From Scylla paramamosain (Eukaryota; Arthropoda; Malacostraca; Decapoda; Portunidae), in assembly GCF_035594125.1 (NCBI RefSeq), contig NC_087178.1, positions 9,092,501 to 9,156,500 of the forward strand: 64,000 bases of DNA, given 5' to 3'. Position 1 is the stretch's first letter. Every line of letters begins with the position of its first letter. A program made the position numbers and the translations under genes. This document shows positions 1-16,809 of the stretch, one piece after another. The notes under the pieces are model-generated. The model was not told where the DNA came from, did no database searches, and saw only the letters and a list, made by a program, of their open reading frames with translations.

Positions 1-1255
1 AGATTGTGAAAAGGGTTGGAGAAAGAACACTTCCTTGTGGTACACCACAATTGAGGTTAAAAGTTGGTCCAAAATAATTAGTTATTTTTGATGGAGGCTG
101 TCCGGTTTGTTAAGAAATCACATAAAAATTTTTCTGTAGTTATTGGTAGGTGTAATTGAAGTATTTTGTGCTTTAGGCCGAGGTGCCAAACCTGATCAAA
201 TGCTTTAGTTATATCCCTTAAGATAACTTGGCATTGTCCTTTGTCAGATTTGTTTTGTGCTATTTCTTCAGTGATGAGTGCCAGTGCGTGTGTGGTACCC
301 CTATTGCTACGGAATCCAAACTGATTGGTGTTGTACATATTGTTGTTTTCGAGGTGAGTTTTTAATCTGGTGTTGATTATTCGTTCGAGTATTTTTCCTG
401 GAACTTCTAGTAGTGAAATAGGTCTATAATTTTGAGGTTGGTGTGGGGATTTGACTGGTTTAGGAATGAGTCTTATGAGGGCATTTTTCCATCTGTGTGG
501 AAAATATCCGACTGATATGGCACTGTTATAGATGTCAGTAAGTCTTCCTATTGCTGTGTCTGGTAGTTGAGAGAAAATGGTTTTGTTGATCCCGCTTTCA
601 CCAGGAATGGTTCTCTTTAATTTGCTAATTATATTTTTAACTTCTTCTGCAGTTATTTCCATGTCTGTAGTGTGGGTGTTAAGTCTGGACATGTCTGCGT
701 TGACGTACGGGACGGTTCTTTGTATATTATTTTGTATATGTTGTAGTACTGCTTCTGTGTTATTGTCGCCTTCATCATCATCTTCACCATTGAAAATATC
801 TTGCCAGTATTCCCTGTGAACTCTCTCTTTTTCTTCGGTGATGTATACTTTTATGTTGCTTTTGTTTTTAATGTAATGTGGTTCTTGTTCTCTTATATCT
901 GTTATTAATTTTATTTTTTTCCAGAATGCAATGGGGTCTGTGTATGTGTTGGAGATGTCTTGGATAAGTTTGTGCCAGTGTTCTTGGTTTTCTGTGATGA
1001 GTGCTTCTTGAAGAATTGTTTGTATATGTTTGTAGTATCTGTAACTATCTATGTTCCATCCATTAACTCTTGAATATGTTTGCAATTCTGAGAAAAGTGT
1101 TATAAGTAGTTTTGTGGTGTTTGTGTGCTTGGGTGAGGGTAGACTTTTATATCTTGTTGTAGGGATAGACTGCTGAGCTGCGTATTCGATTGCCTGGTGC
1201 CAGTTTTCGGCTGCAGTGTCAATTGATTCCAGAGTTCCGTTATCTAAGTTGTTTC
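1..1255 (-). mobile_element. Jockey-type LINE (family B), EN-RT linker and RT fragment
   Basis: The minus strand is open from about 1245 to 78 and then shifts frame. It reads through the linker after the endonuclease into a reverse transcriptase: NYRPISLLEVPGKILERII near 440, FGFRSNRGTTHALALI near 310, ITKAFDQVWH near 190 and, in a shifted frame near 45, GVPQGSVLSPTLF. The catalytic aspartate of the RT A motif is present; the YADD box would lie left of the window. It is related to, but distinct from, the family-C LINE at 29700-35160. A Penelope-like end interrupts its 5' side near 1255. Confidence 0.88.
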
Positions 1256-1512
1256 TGTGTAGAGTATTGTGTAGAGTATTGGTGTCGGAGAGAATGGCTC
1301 AAGCTGATGGCGGGGGTGTATTTATACCGGTAGGCTTGTCACCCCGCTGCGCGTCCTGGTCTCTGATTGGCTGACGGCTGTCGCGGGCTGTGCTGGGTTG
1401 CTATCCAAGCTGGGTCTTCGCGCGCTTGGTAACGCTTGTAGGTCTTCAGATTGTTGGTTTAATGTAGGGTTTGTCTCTTTTATATATAGTACTTCTAAGA
1501 TGGGGAGACGCC
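1256..1512 (-). mobile_element. Penelope-like element 3' end, left inverted arm
   Basis: Reverse complement of 1528-1780. On the minus strand it carries the end of the GIY-YIG endonuclease frame (RLPILE-LYIKETNPTLN, interrupted here) and the tail that precedes the hammerhead-like motif in other copies. A 15-nt spacer (1513-1527) separates the arms. Arm identity is imperfect, with small indels around 1430-1480. Confidence 0.8.
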
Positions 1513-1527
1513 CATGCCCAGACACCA

Positions 1528-1785
1528 GGCGTCTCCCCATCTTAGAAGCACTATATATAAAAGAGACAAACCCTACATTAAACCCTACTTTAAACGCTTG
1601 GTAACAAGCATTACCAAGCGCGCGAAGACCCAGCTTGGATAGCAACCCAGCACAGCCCGCGACAGCCGTCAGCCAATCAGAGACCAGGACGCGCAGCGGG
1701 GTGACAAGCCTACCGGTATAAATACACCCCCCCCCCCGCCATCAGCTTGAGCCATTCTCTCCGACACCCTCTACACGGATAGACC
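1528..1785 (+). mobile_element. Penelope-like element 3' end with GIY-YIG tail, right arm
   Basis: The plus strand encodes RLPILEALYIKETNPTLN, the conserved end of the GIY-YIG endonuclease of Penelope-like elements (fuller copy at 35286-35765). A GC-rich tail and a run of C follow, then the sequence leading into the hammerhead-like motif at 1786. With the left arm it forms an inverted pair of about 250 bp per arm. Confidence 0.82.
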
Positions 1786-1832
1786 TTCGCTACTGAAGAA
1801 GGGTCAAGGACTCGAAATCGCGATCTAGCGAA
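1786..1832 (+). ncRNA. Hammerhead-ribozyme-like motif of a Penelope-like element
   Basis: The sequence fits a type I hammerhead. Stem I is TTCGCTA (1786-1792) with TAGCGAA (1826-1832). The core is CTGAAGA (consensus CUGANGA, 1793-1799). Stem II is GGGTC (1801-1805) with GACTC (1809-1813). Then come GAAA (1814-1817), a tiny stem III (ATC/GAT) and ATC before the predicted cleavage site after 1825. One extra A (1800) lies between the core and stem II, and this copy has a G.U pair in stem II. Penelope-like elements are known to carry hammerheads in their LTR-like ends. Activity is untested. Confidence 0.6.
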
Positions 1833-1833
1833 A

Positions 1834-5451
<3,618 letters not shown>

Positions 5452-5671
5452 CAAAGTAGAAAAAATATTAGATTACATTGGGATGCCCTTAATTTACAAA
5501 ACTTTCTTTACGCGCGCATCTGTCGAGGAGCACTAACATACATAGAGAAAAAATAATAATAATAATTGTTCCTAAAATGCTGAATAGATAAAAGATTTTT
5601 GAAAATGGAAACAAATTTAGTTTAGACATTTTATGAAAATTTTAGAAATTTTATGAAATTTCTAGAAATTT

Positions 5672-8600
5672 TATTTTTTTTATTTATTTATTTTTTTTTA
5701 TGTAGGATGGACACTGACCAAAGGCAACAAAAATAAAATAAATAAATGCCCACTGAAATGCCAGTCCCATAAAAGGGTCAAAGCAGTAGTCAAAAATTGA
5801 TGAATAAGTGTCTTGAAACCTCCCTCTTGAAGGAATTCAAGTCATAGAAAGGTGGAAATACAGAAGCAGGCAGGGAGTTCCAGAGTTTACCAGAGAAAGG
5901 GATGAATGATTGAGAATACTGGTTAACTCTTGCGTTAGAGAGGTGGACAGAATAGGGGTGAGAGAAAGAAGAAGGTCTTGTGCAGCGAGGCCGCGGGAGG
6001 AGGGGAGGCATGCAGTTAGCAAGATCAAAAGAGCAGTTAGCATGAAAATAGCGGTAGAAGACAGCTAGATATGCAACATTGCGGCGGTGAGAGAGAGGCT
6101 GAAGACAGTCAGTTAGAGGAGAGGAGTTGATGAGACGAAAAGCTTTTCATTCCACCCTGTCTAGAAGAGCAGTATGAGTGGAACCCCCCAAGACATGTGA
6201 AGCATACTCCATACATGGACGGATAAAGCCCTTGTACAGAGTTAGCAGCTGGGGGGGTGAGAAAAACTTGCGGAGACGTCTCAGAACGCCTAACTTCATA
6301 GAAGCTGCTTTAGCTAGAGATGAGATGTTGAAGTTTCCGGTTCAGATTATAAGTAAAGGACTGACAGAGGATGTTCAGTGTAGAAGAGGGGGACAGTTGA
6401 GTGTCATTGAAAAAGAGGGGATCGTTGTCTGGAAGGTTGTGTCGAGTTGATAGATGGAGGAATTGAGTTTTTGAGGCATTGAACAATACCAAGTTTGCTC
6501 TGCCCCAATCAGAAATTTTAGAAAGATCAGAAGTCAAGCGTTCTGTGGCTTCCCTGCGTGATATGTTTACCTCCTGAAGGGTTTGACGCCTATGAAAAGA
6601 CGTGGAAAAGTGCAGGGTGGTATCATCGGCGTAGGAGTGGATAGGAAAAGAAGATTGGTTTAGAAGATCATTAATGAATAATAAGAAGAGAGTGGGTGAC
6701 AGGGCAGAACCCTGAGGAACGCCACTGTTAATAGATTTAGGAGAAGAACAGTGACCATCTACCACAGCAGCAATAGAACGGTCAGAAAGGAAACTTGAGA
6801 TGAAGTTACAGAGAGAAGGATAGAAACCGTAGGAGGGTAGTTTGGAAATCAAAGCTTTGTGCCAAACTCTATCAAAAGCTTTTGATATGTCCAAGGCAAC
6901 AGCAAAAGTTTCACCAAAGTCTCTAAAAGAGGATGACCAAGACTCAGTAAGGAAAGCCAGAAGATCACCAGTAGAGCGGCCTTGACGGAACCCATACTGG
7001 CGATCAGATAGAAGGTTATGAAGTGATAGATGTTTAAGAATCTTCCTGTTGAGGATAGATTCAAAAACTTTAGATAGGCAGGAAATTAAAGGAATAGGAC
7101 GGTAGTTTGAAGGATTAGAACGGTCACCCTTTTTAGGAACAGGTTGAATGTAAGCAAACTTCCAGCAAGAAGGAAAGGTAGATATTGACAGACAGAGCTG
7201 AAAGAGTTTGACTAGGCAAGGTGCAAGCACGGAGGCACAGTTTCGGAGAACAATAGGAGGGACCCCATCAGGTCCATAAGCCTTCCGAGGGTTTAGGCCA
7301 GCGAGGGCATGGAAAACATCATTGCGAAGAATTTTAATACGTGGCATGAAATAGTCAGAGGGTGGAGGAGAGGGAGGAACAAGCCCAGAATCGTCCAAGG
7401 TAGAGTTTTTAGCAAAGGTTTGAGTGAAGAGTTCAGCTTTAGAAATAGATGTGATAGCAGTGGTGCCATCTGGTTGAAATAGAGGAGGGAAAGAAGAAGA
7501 AGCAAAGTTATTGGAGATATTTTTGGCTAGATGCCAGAAATCACGAGGGGAGTTAGATCTTGAAAGGTTTTGACATTCTCTGTTAATGAAGGAGTTTTTG
7601 GCTAGTTGGAGAACAGACTTGGCATGGTTCCGGGCAGAAATATAAAGTGCATGAGATTCTGGTGATGGAAGGCTTAAGTACTTTTTGTGGGCCACCTCTC
7701 TATCATGTATAGCATGAGAACAAGCTGTGTTAAACCAAGGTTTAAAAGGTTTAGGACGAGAAAAAGAGTGAGGAATGTACGCCTCCATGCTAGACACTAT
7801 CACCTCTGTTATGCGCTCAGCACACAAAGACGGGTCTCTGACACGGAAGCAGTAGTCATTCCAAGGAAAATAAGCAAAATACCTCCTCAGGTCTCCCCAA
7901 CTAGCAGAGGCAAAACGCCAGAGGCACCTTCGCCTAGGGGGATCCTGAGGAAGGATTGGAGCAATAGGACAATATATAGATATGATATTGTGATCGGAGG
8001 AGCCCAACGGAGAAGAAAGGGTGACAGCATAAGCAGAAGGATTAGAGGTCAGGAAAAGGTCAAGAATGTTGGCGTATCTCCAAGACGGTCAGGAATACGA
8101 GTAGGGTGTTGCACCAATTGCTCTAGGTCATGGAGGAAAGCAAAGTTGTAGGCCAGTTCACCAGGATGGTCAGTGAAGGGAGAGGAAAGCCAAAGCTGGT
8201 GGTGAACACTGAAGTTTCGAAGAATGGAGATCTCTGCAATAGGGAAAAGGGTCAGAATGTGCTCCACTTTGGAAGTTAAGTAGTCAAAGAATTTCTTATA
8301 ATCAGAGGAGCTAGGTGAGAGATATACAGCACAGATAAATTTAGTATGAGAGTGACTCTGTAGTCGTAGCCAGATGGTGGAAAACTCGGAAGATGCAAGA
8401 ACCTGGGCACGAGAGCAGGTTGCGCACATAAACGCAGCATCCAGCTTTGGATCGAAAATGAGGATAGAGAAAGTAGGAGAGAACAGAAAAGGGGCTACTG
8501 TCAGTTGCCTCAGACACCTGAGTTTCAGTGAGGAAAAGAAGATGAGGTTTAGAAGAGGAGAGGTGGTGTTCTACAGATTGAAAATTAGATCTTAGACCGC

Positions 8601-8951
8601 GAATGTTGCAGAAGTTAATGAAGAAAAAGTTGAGGGGGGTGTCAAGACAATTAGGGTCGTCGACAGAAAGGCAGTCCGACCTGGGGACATTTATGGTCCC
8701 CTCCCCAGATGGGGACTCCGAGGCTGGTGTAGGAGTCGCCATGATGATTTTAAAATTTTTGAGTGAAGGGTGTGTGTGTTATTAGGTGCTTGTAGTTTTG
8801 TGTGGAGGAAGAGAGTTGTCTTTAGAGGGCAGGCTGTGAATGCCCCCTTGTGTTGTGAGACACAAAGAGAAACGTTCAGTGAGGTCACAGCTGGGTTTAA
8901 TGATAAGTTCACAGCACTCCCTGAACAGTGCTCTAGACCTCACTGGAAGTA
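5672..8951 (-). mobile_element. LINE-A copy 2, nearly full length
   Basis: This is a minus-strand copy with a poly-A tail (T run at 5672-5700), a 3' end matching copy 1, and a 5' leader up to about 8950. The protein starts MATPTPASESPSGEG at 8742 and enters the endonuclease ([19 protein letters not shown]). Endonuclease frames at 8742-8341 and 8429-8049 are out of register with the main RT frame, so at least two frameshifts separate them. The C-terminal part after 6310 is also shifted. It faces copy 1 tail to tail. Confidence 0.92.
6310..8007 (-). CDS. LINE-A endonuclease end and reverse transcriptase (565 aa)
   Basis: Longest intact LINE-A frame in the window. It runs from the end of the endonuclease (SSDHN, the SDH catalytic block, at 8000) through a linker rich in [13 protein letters not shown] to a complete RT core: [79 protein letters not shown] and [10 protein letters not shown]. 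Both aspartates of the YADD box and the A-motif aspartate are present. The product would copy LINE RNA at a nicked target. It ends early (LQHLISS) through a frameshift relative to other copies, so the C-terminal domain is lost. Confidence 0.88.
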   Translation of the reverse strand: MGSSDHNIISIYCPIAPILPQDPPRRRCLWRFASASWGDLRRYFAYFPWNDYCFRVRDPSLCAERITEVIVSSMEAYIPHSFSRPKPFKPWFNTACSHAIHDREVAHKKYLSLPSPESHALYISARNHAKSVLQLAKNSFINRECQNLSRSNSPRDFWHLAKNISNNFASSSFPPLFQPDGTTAITSISKAELFTQTFAKNSTLDDSGLVPPSPPPSDYFMPRIKILRNDVFHALAGLNPRKAYGPDGVPPIVLRNCASVLAPCLVKLFQLCLSISTFPSCWKFAYIQPVPKKGDRSNPSNYRPIPLISCLSKVFESILNRKILKHLSLHNLLSDRQYGFRQGRSTGDLLAFLTESWSSSFRDFGETFAVALDISKAFDRVWHKALISKLPSYGFYPSLCNFISSFLSDRSIAAVVDGHCSSPKSINSGVPQGSALSPTLFLLFINDLLNQSSFPIHSYADDTTLHFSTSFHRRQTLQEVNISRREATERLTSDLSKISDWGRANLVLFNASKTQFLHLSTRHNLPDNDPLFFNDTQLSPSSTLNILCQSFTYNLNRKLQHLISS

Positions 8952-9199
<248 letters not shown>

Positions 9200-9299
9200 C
9201 TTTTGTTGAGCTGGGATACAATGGGGCTTCCTTTTTGGCCCACACCAGACAAGAAAACTGGCAGAAGACGTTCCTTTCCAGTGTAAAAATCACATTGAC
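9200..9299 (-). CDS. IR exon: S2 end
   Basis: The exon completes a glycine codon and adds 32 residues: QCDFYTGKERLLPVFLSG, then GQKGSPIVSQLNK. IR S2 lobes end with 'g.CdFY..re.flp....iGqkdSPlv..lnqR' before TM4, so the fit is good. The acceptor is aacttttacag. The donor AAAG|GTGTGTGT is built from a (GT)n microsatellite (minus strand) that runs directly into about 140 bp of (TA)n. The next exon should carry the pre-TM4 helix and TM4; I did not find it in 1-9199. Confidence 0.87.
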
Positions 9300-9641
9300 C
9301 TGTAAAAGTTTCCATTATATAATGATGATATATCCATCCTGTAGCATAAGATTGCGGCTCTATCATCACTCACTACAGTTTTATCTCTACTAATTGTTTC
9401 AATGCAGTTTCAATAACTAACGATACAACCAACTCCATGTTCGATATTTGGAGAGGCGGTGGCCACTACTGTGGCCACTACTGAGCAAAGAAAGAATAGT
9501 CATCTATTATGCACGGAACGAAGAGCCTTGGGATTCTCTCTTAACATCATTACAAAATAATAAATTAGCAACTGTGATCTAAATTAATACAAGTGCAGCA
9601 TAATTAATTATTTTTTTTCCAAGAATGAAACTAATACTAAC
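9300..9641 (-). other. Short IR intron, no other feature
   Basis: 342-bp intron between two S2 exons. The sequence is AT-rich and apparently unique; I see no transposon or gene in it. It is the only intron in the downstream half of the gene that has not been invaded. Confidence 0.75.
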
Positions 9642-9822
9642 CTCGCTTTGTAAAATCATGACTAATCAAGAACCGTGTCATGATCTCAACAGCAACAAGT
9701 ACGTGATCTCCCTTGCGCAGAAAGGTGTCCATGCTTCCCCAGAATTCGTGAAGGAATTGGAATTTGATCCTGCCTGCTTTCTCCCTCTCGGCAACTTCCC
9801 GGAAGATCCCAGATTTGACTGA
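9642..9822 (-). CDS. IR exon: S2 middle part
   Basis: The exon has 60 codons plus one base. It contains [19 protein letters not shown], a '[15 protein letters not shown]' stretch and [10 protein letters not shown]. In decapod IRs the matching S2 segment reads '[11 protein letters not shown]...gRf...' followed by a 'GDhvlv.ed' block holding an acidic ligand-pocket residue; GDHVLVAVE keeps the acid. The acceptor is ctgatttaag at phase 0, matching the exon 27 kb upstream. The donor is GTTAGT, leaving G that completes GGT with the next exon. An open frame on the opposite strand is a shadow. Confidence 0.88.
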
Positions 9823-9842
9823 CTTAAATCAGAGATAAAAAA

Positions 9843-10648
<806 letters not shown>

Positions 10649-13515
10649 AGATCTAATTTTCAATGTGTAGAACACCACCTCTCCACTTCTAAACCTCATC
10701 TTCTTTTCCTCACTGAAACTCGGCTGTCTGAGCCAACTGACAGTAGCCCCTTTTCTGTTCCCTCCTACTTTCTCTATCGTCATTTTCGATCCAAAGCTGG
10801 ATGTTGCGTGTATGTGCGCAATGACGTAACCTGCTCTCGTGCCCACGCTCTTGAATCTTCTGAGTTTTCCACCATCTGGCTACGACTACAGAGTCACTCT
10901 CAAACTAAATTTATTTGTGCTGTATACCTTTCATCTAACTCCTCTGAGTATAAGAAATTCTTTGACTACTTAACTTCCAAACTGGAGCACATTCTGACCC
11001 TCTTCCCTATTGCTGAGATCTCCATTCTTGGAGACTTCATTGTTCACCACCAGCTTTGGTATTCCTCTCCCTTCACTGACCATCCTGGTGAACTAGCTTT
11101 CAACTTTGCTATCCTCCACGACCTAGAGCAATTTGTGCAACACCCTACTCGTATTCCTGACCGTCTTGGAGACGATCATTCTTGATCTTTTCCTGATCTC
11201 TAATCCTTCTAGTTATGCTGTCACCCTCTTTTCTCCGTTGTGCTCCTCCGATCACAATCTCATATCTGTATTTTATCCTTTCGCTTCTGGCGCTTTGCCT
11301 CTGCTATTTGGGGGGACCTGAGGAGGTATTTTGCTGATTTTCCTTGGAATGACTACTGCTTCTGTGTCAGAGACCCGTCTTTGTGTGATGAGCGCATAAC
11401 AGAAGTGATAGTGGCTGGCATGGAGGCGTACATTCCTCACTTTTTTTCTCGACCTAAACCTTCCAAACCTTGGTTCAACACAGCTTGTTCTCGTGCTATA
11501 CATGATAGAAAGGTGGCCCACAAAAGGTACTTAAGCCTTCCATCATCAGAATCTCATGCACTTTATATTTCTGCCCATAACCATGTCAAGTCTGTTCTCC
11601 AACTAGCCAAAAACTCCTTTATTAATAGAAAGTGTCAAAATCTTTCAAGATCGAACTCCCCTTGTGACTTCTGGGATCTAGCCAAAAATATCTCCAGTAA
11701 CTTTGCTTCATCTTCTTTCCCTCCTTTATTTCAACGAGATGGTACCACTGCTATCACATCTATTTCTGAAGCTGAACTCTTCGCTCAAACCTTTGCTAAA
11801 AACTCCTTGGACCTTGGACGATTCTGGGCATGTTCCTCCTTCTCCTCCACCCTTTGACTACTTCATGCTGCCTATTAAAATTCTTCGCAATTATGTTTTC
11901 CATGCCCTTGCTTTCCTAAACCCTTGGAAGGATTATGGACCTAATGGGGTCCCCCCTATTGTTCTCCGAAACTGTGCCTCCGTGCTTGCACCTTGCCTAG
12001 TCAAACTCTTTCAGCTATGTCTGTCAACATCTGCCTTTCCTTCTTGCTGGAAGTTTGCCTACATTCAGCCTGTTCCTAAAAAGGGTGACCGTTCTAATAC
12101 CTCAAACTACCGTCCAATTGCTTTAATTTCCTGCCTATCTAAAGTTTTTTAATCTGTCCTCAACAGGAAGATTCTTAAACATCTATCACTTCACAACCTT
12201 CTATCTGATCGCCAGTATGGGTTCTGTCAAGGACGCTCCACTGGTGATCTTCTGGCTTTCCTTACTGAGTCTTGGTCATCCTCTTTTAGAGATTTTGGTG
12301 AAACTTTTGCTGTTGCCATGGACATATCAAAAGCTTTTAATAGAGTCTGGCACAAAGCTTTGATTTCCAAACTACCCTAGTATGGCTTCTAATCTTCTCT
12401 CTGTAACTTCATCTCAAATTTCCATTCTGACTGTTCTATTGCTGCTATTCGTCTCCTAAATCTATTAACAGTGGTGTTCCTCAGGGTTCTGTCCTGTCAC
12501 CCACTCTCTTCTTATTATTCATTAATGATCTTCTAAACCAAATTTCTTGTCCTATCTACTGCTACGCTGATGATACCACCTTGCAGTTTTCCACGTCTTT
12601 TCATAGACGTCCAACACTTCAGGAAGTAAACACTTCAAGCAGGGAAGCCACAGAACGCTTGACTTCTGATCTTTCTAAAATTTATGATTGAGGCACAGCA
12701 AACTTTGTATTGTTCAATGCCTCAAAAACTCAATTCCTCCATCTGTCAACTCGACACAACCTTCCAGACAACTATCCCCTCTTCTTCAGTGACACTCAAC
12801 TGTCCCCCCTCTTCTACACTGAACATCCTCGGTCTGTCCTTCACTTTTAATTTGAATTGGAAACTTCACTTCTCATCTCTAGCTAAAACAGCTTCTATGA
12901 AGTTAGGTGTTCTGAGACGTCCCCGCCAGGTTTTCTCACCCTCCCTGCTGCTTACTTTGTACAAGGGCCTTATCTGTCCTTGTATGGAATATGCTTCACA
13001 TGTCTTGGGGGTGTTCCACTCATACCGCTCTTCTAGACAGAGTGGAATCAAAAGCTTTTCGTCTCATCAACTTCTGTCCTCTAACTGACTGTCTTCAGCC
13101 TTTCTCTCTCATTGCCGCAATGTTGCATCTCTAGCTGTCTTCTACCGCTATTTTCATGCTAACTGCTCTTCTGATCTTGCTAACTGCATGCCTCCCCTCC
13201 TCCCAAAGCCTTGCTGCACTAGACTTTCTTCTTTCTCTCACCCATATTCTGTCCACCTCTCTAATGCAAGAGTTAACCTGAATTCTCGATCATTCGTCCC
13301 TTTCTCTGATAAACTTTGGAACTCCCTGCTTGCTTCTGTATTTCCACCTTCCTATGACTTGAATTCCTTTAAAAGGGAGGTTTCAAGACACTTGTTCTTC
13401 AATTTTTGACTACCGCTTTGGTCCCTTTTATGGGACTGGCATCTCAGTGGGCATCTTGTTTTTTCATTGGATTTTTGTTGCCCTTGGCCCGTTTCCCTTC
13501 TACATAAAAAAAAGT
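10649..13515 (+). mobile_element. LINE-A copy 3b, 5'-truncated
   Basis: Starts within the endonuclease (RSNFQCVEHHLSTSK) and runs to the 3' tail (ttgcccttggcccgtttccc, then poly-A at 13505). It includes [16 protein letters not shown] and [15 protein letters not shown] blocks (12110), a KAFNRVWHK version of motif A (12340, Asp changed to Asn) and YADDTTLQF (12565). Stops at 12152 and 12378 and several frameshifts make it non-coding. Confidence 0.87.
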
Positions 13516-14480
13516 CTGTTCTCCAACTAGCCAAAAGCTCCTTCATTAATAGAAAATGTCAAAATCTTTCAAGATCTATCTCCCTTCGAGACTTTTCGCA
13601 TTAAGCCAAAAATATCTCCAAGATCTTTGCTTCTTTTTCCCTATCACATCTATCTCTAAAGCTGAACTCTTCGCTCAAACCTTTACTAAAACCTCTACCT
13701 TGGACCATTCTGGGCTTGTTCGTCCCTCTCCTCCACCCTCTGACTACTTTATGCTACCTATTAAAATTCTTCACAATGATGTTTTCCATGGCCTCGCTGG
13801 CCTTAACCCTCGGAAAGCTTATGAACATGATGAGGATCCCCCTATTGTATTCCAAAACTGTGCACCTTGCCTAGTCAAACTCTTTCAACTCTGTCTGTCA
13901 ACATCTACATTTCCTTCTTGATGGAAGTTTGCCTACATTAAGCCTGTTCCTAAAAAAGGATGGCTGCTCTAATCCCTCAAACTATCGTCTTATTGCTTTA
14001 ATTTCTTGCCTCTAACGTTTTTTAAATCTATTCTCAACAGGAAGATTCTTAAACATCTATCACTTCACAACCTTCTATCTGATCGTCAGTATGGATTCCG
14101 TCAAGGCCGCTCTGCTGGTGATTTTCTGGCTTTCCTTACTGAGTCTTGGTCATCCTCTTTCGGAGATTTTAGTAAAAGTTTTGCTGTTGCCTTATACTTA
14201 TCAAAAACTTTTGATATATTCTGGCACAAAGCTTTGATTTTCCAACTACCCTCCAATGGCTTCTATCCTTTTCTCTAACTTCATCTCAGGTTTCCTTTCA
14301 GACCATTCTATTGCTACTGTGATAGATGGTCACTGCTTTTTTCCTAAATCTATTAACAGTTGTGTTCCTCAAGGTTCTGTCCTGTTACCCACTCGCTTCC
14401 TATTATTAATTAATGATCTAAACCAAACTGATTGCCTTATCCGCTCCTACACTAATGATACCAGCCTACACTTTTCCAAG
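13516..14480 (+). mobile_element. LINE-A copy 3c, truncated at both ends
   Basis: Third same-strand piece. It starts in the linker ([19 protein letters not shown]) directly after the poly-A of copy 3b and ends just after the YADD region, here YTNDTSLHF (14450). A Gmr1-like element follows. Motif A reads LSKTFDIFWHK. Decayed. Confidence 0.85.
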
Positions 14481-15301
14481 TTTACTTCCCTTTGGGAAAT
14501 GATCTGGCAGGAGGGAAGGTTTGGGTACATCCCCCATCTGTGGACCCTGTCCCAGATGTGGAGTCTGCTGACTGTTAATTTGATCACCCACTCTATGATA
14601 TGGAGGGTGAAGTCCTCTGCAGCTCCTTGTGTCGACTGCAAAAAGGGACGGCCACCGAGAGAGGAGTGCAGGGATGATGTATGTGCCGCAGTGGAGCAGA
14701 GTGCCCAGAGGTTTGTCCCACTGCTGGCAAGGATTTGGACGATTCTGAGCCGGACTCGTCCTTGAATCATGGTGCTGGGGCTGACTGCAACAAAGCAGAG
14801 CCACCAATGGACGCACCTCACTCGGTTGGGGTTGTTGCTGAGGGTGAGGCTGAAGTGTTGGGTTTGGAAAGTCAATTTGCTGGTCCACCTCTCTCGGTGA
14901 GTATCCCGGAGGTGGCGATCAGGCAGAGTTGTCACCTGATGTGGAAGCTGTGGGTGCCAGTGCAGTCATGGCCCCAGCCTGGTGTGTCGGGCATATTTGG
15001 GGGCCACTGCCGAGGGTAGGAAGGTTCCCAGCTCTGCGGGGGAGATGGGAGTTTTTTCCCCTGCGAAGTGTTCCGGATGCAGGAAACAGGCTGTTCCCTT
15101 GCCAGGTGTAGATCCAACAGGTGATAACTCCTGCAGTGGCCCATCCATATTAGCCGCTGATTCGGCCGCCGGTCAGATATCTGTAGAGAATAAAGTTTCC
15201 CCCAGCTCAGCGAGTGACTCGCTTGCGGCGCAGGCGCTGGAGGGGGAATTGGGTTTCTGCTTTGCCTCTGCCGCCTGATTCTGTAGTCCTGAAGGATCTT
15301 A

Positions 15302-16500
15302 ATGAGGTTGAACCTGATGAACTCATTGATGAGCAATAAGGGGGATGAAGAGTTGGCCCCATGCTTTGCCAAGGTGGGTGAAGGTAGTGAAGAAGTGGAG
15401 GGTAGGGAAGAATTTGTGCTACAGAAGAAAATTTTGTATCGTCGGTGGAAAGGAGTTGATGAAGGTGAATTACTCCAAGTGATAGTGACGTCTAAGTTCA
15501 GAGAAGCACTCGTGCTATTGGCACTTGAGGGGCTGATGGCGGGTCACCTCGGAATTAGGAAAACCGTGGCAAGTGTATAGATTAATTTTCTGGTCGCTCA
15601 GTATGCCGGGTAGTGTTGCTACCATCCTTAAGTGCTGCCACACCTGTCAAATGGTGGGCAAGCCTAACTAAGTGCCACCAGTACCACCTCTTCACCCAAT
15701 CCCTGCTGTTAATCCTTCCTTCACCCGAGTACTTATTGATATTGTGGGTCCTCTCCCCTTTCTCGAACAGGTTATAAGTACCTGCTGACTATGATGGATG
15801 TCACCATAATGTATCCAGAAACCATACCCATCAGGAGCATCCGTTCTACTACTTGTACATTTTTATACTCATTTTGGACTGCCTTCCGAGGCCCAGTCAG
15901 ACCAAGGGGTCAATTTTACTTCAAAATTGTTTGCTCAGATCATGACTGAGTGGGGGAATAGGCTCATCCTGTCCAGTGCTTACCACTCTCAGTCACAAGG
16001 GACCTTGGAGAGGCACCATAAGACACTGAAAACCATGATGAGACCATGAGAAGAACTGGAATGATGTGGTCCCTTATGTAATGTTTGCAGTGCAAGAGGC
16101 ACCCACTGAGTCGTTGGGGTCCTCACCGAACCACCTGGTGTTCGATGAGTGGTGAGTGGCCTGTTGGATATAGTTCGAGATGTCTGGTACTGCCCCCGGT
16201 CTGGTCCTCCGGAATCTTTGTTGAACATGGTGATGTGCACACGAGAGAGGTTATTGAAAACACTCGAGGTGGCTCAGTTACACCTGGGCCAGGCTCAGAA
16301 GCATATGAAGATGTATTATGACCAGAAGGTCAGGTACCGATGTTTTGCCCCCGGGGATGAAGTTCTGGTGTTACTCCCGATTCAGGGACAGCTGCTGGCA
16401 GCACGCTACAGCAGTCCCTATGTAGTGGATAGGCGTGTGGGCAAATTAGATTATCTGGTTGCCACTCCCGACTGGCAAAAGCATTCTAATATGCTAATAT
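15302..16500 (+). CDS. Gmr1-like integrase, broken
   Basis: The zinc-binding part reads LLQVIV...EGLMAGHLGIRKT (15470-15560) and CCHTCQMVGKPN (15630); the first histidine of the HHCC set seems lost (LALEG where LAHEG is usual). The core has VLIDIVGPLP (Asp, about 15740), QSDQGVNFTSKLF (Asp, about 15900) and YHSQSQGTLERHHKTLK (Glu, about 16005). The C-terminal part has YYDQKVRYRCFAPGDEVLVL (about 16315) and GKLDYLVATPDWQK (16440). All three catalytic acids can be seen, but in several frames with stops. Confidence 0.83.
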
Positions 16501-16809
16501 GATGAAGACCTATTATCGCAAGAGTAGCTAGCAAGGCTTTTTAGTTTCTGCCGTGGAAGAGGCATCTTTAGTTTTGTTTTTTTGGAAATAAAGGAGATGA
16601 GTCTGATAACCTTGGCCCCGAGCTGATTGTTCCCAGAGAGTATTGGGAGCAGGACAGTACTCAGTTGGTAGAGGTAAAACTGAGCCACTTGGAGGGGCGT
16701 GCCAGAGATAAATGTTAGATCAGTTGGGAAAATATCCATTGGTCTTGCAGTATTGCAGGATGGACGGCTCTTGTAGAACATGATAATGATGCAGGGAATG
16801 CTGTTCCTG

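Noticed and set aside
1398..1645. Long hairpin as a microRNA or regulatory RNA
   Set aside because: The inverted pair is explained by two facing Penelope-like ends that encode GIY-YIG sequence.
9625..9822. Plus-strand 65-codon frame as a gene
   Set aside because: It is the antisense of the IR S2 exon, which has splice sites and family motifs.
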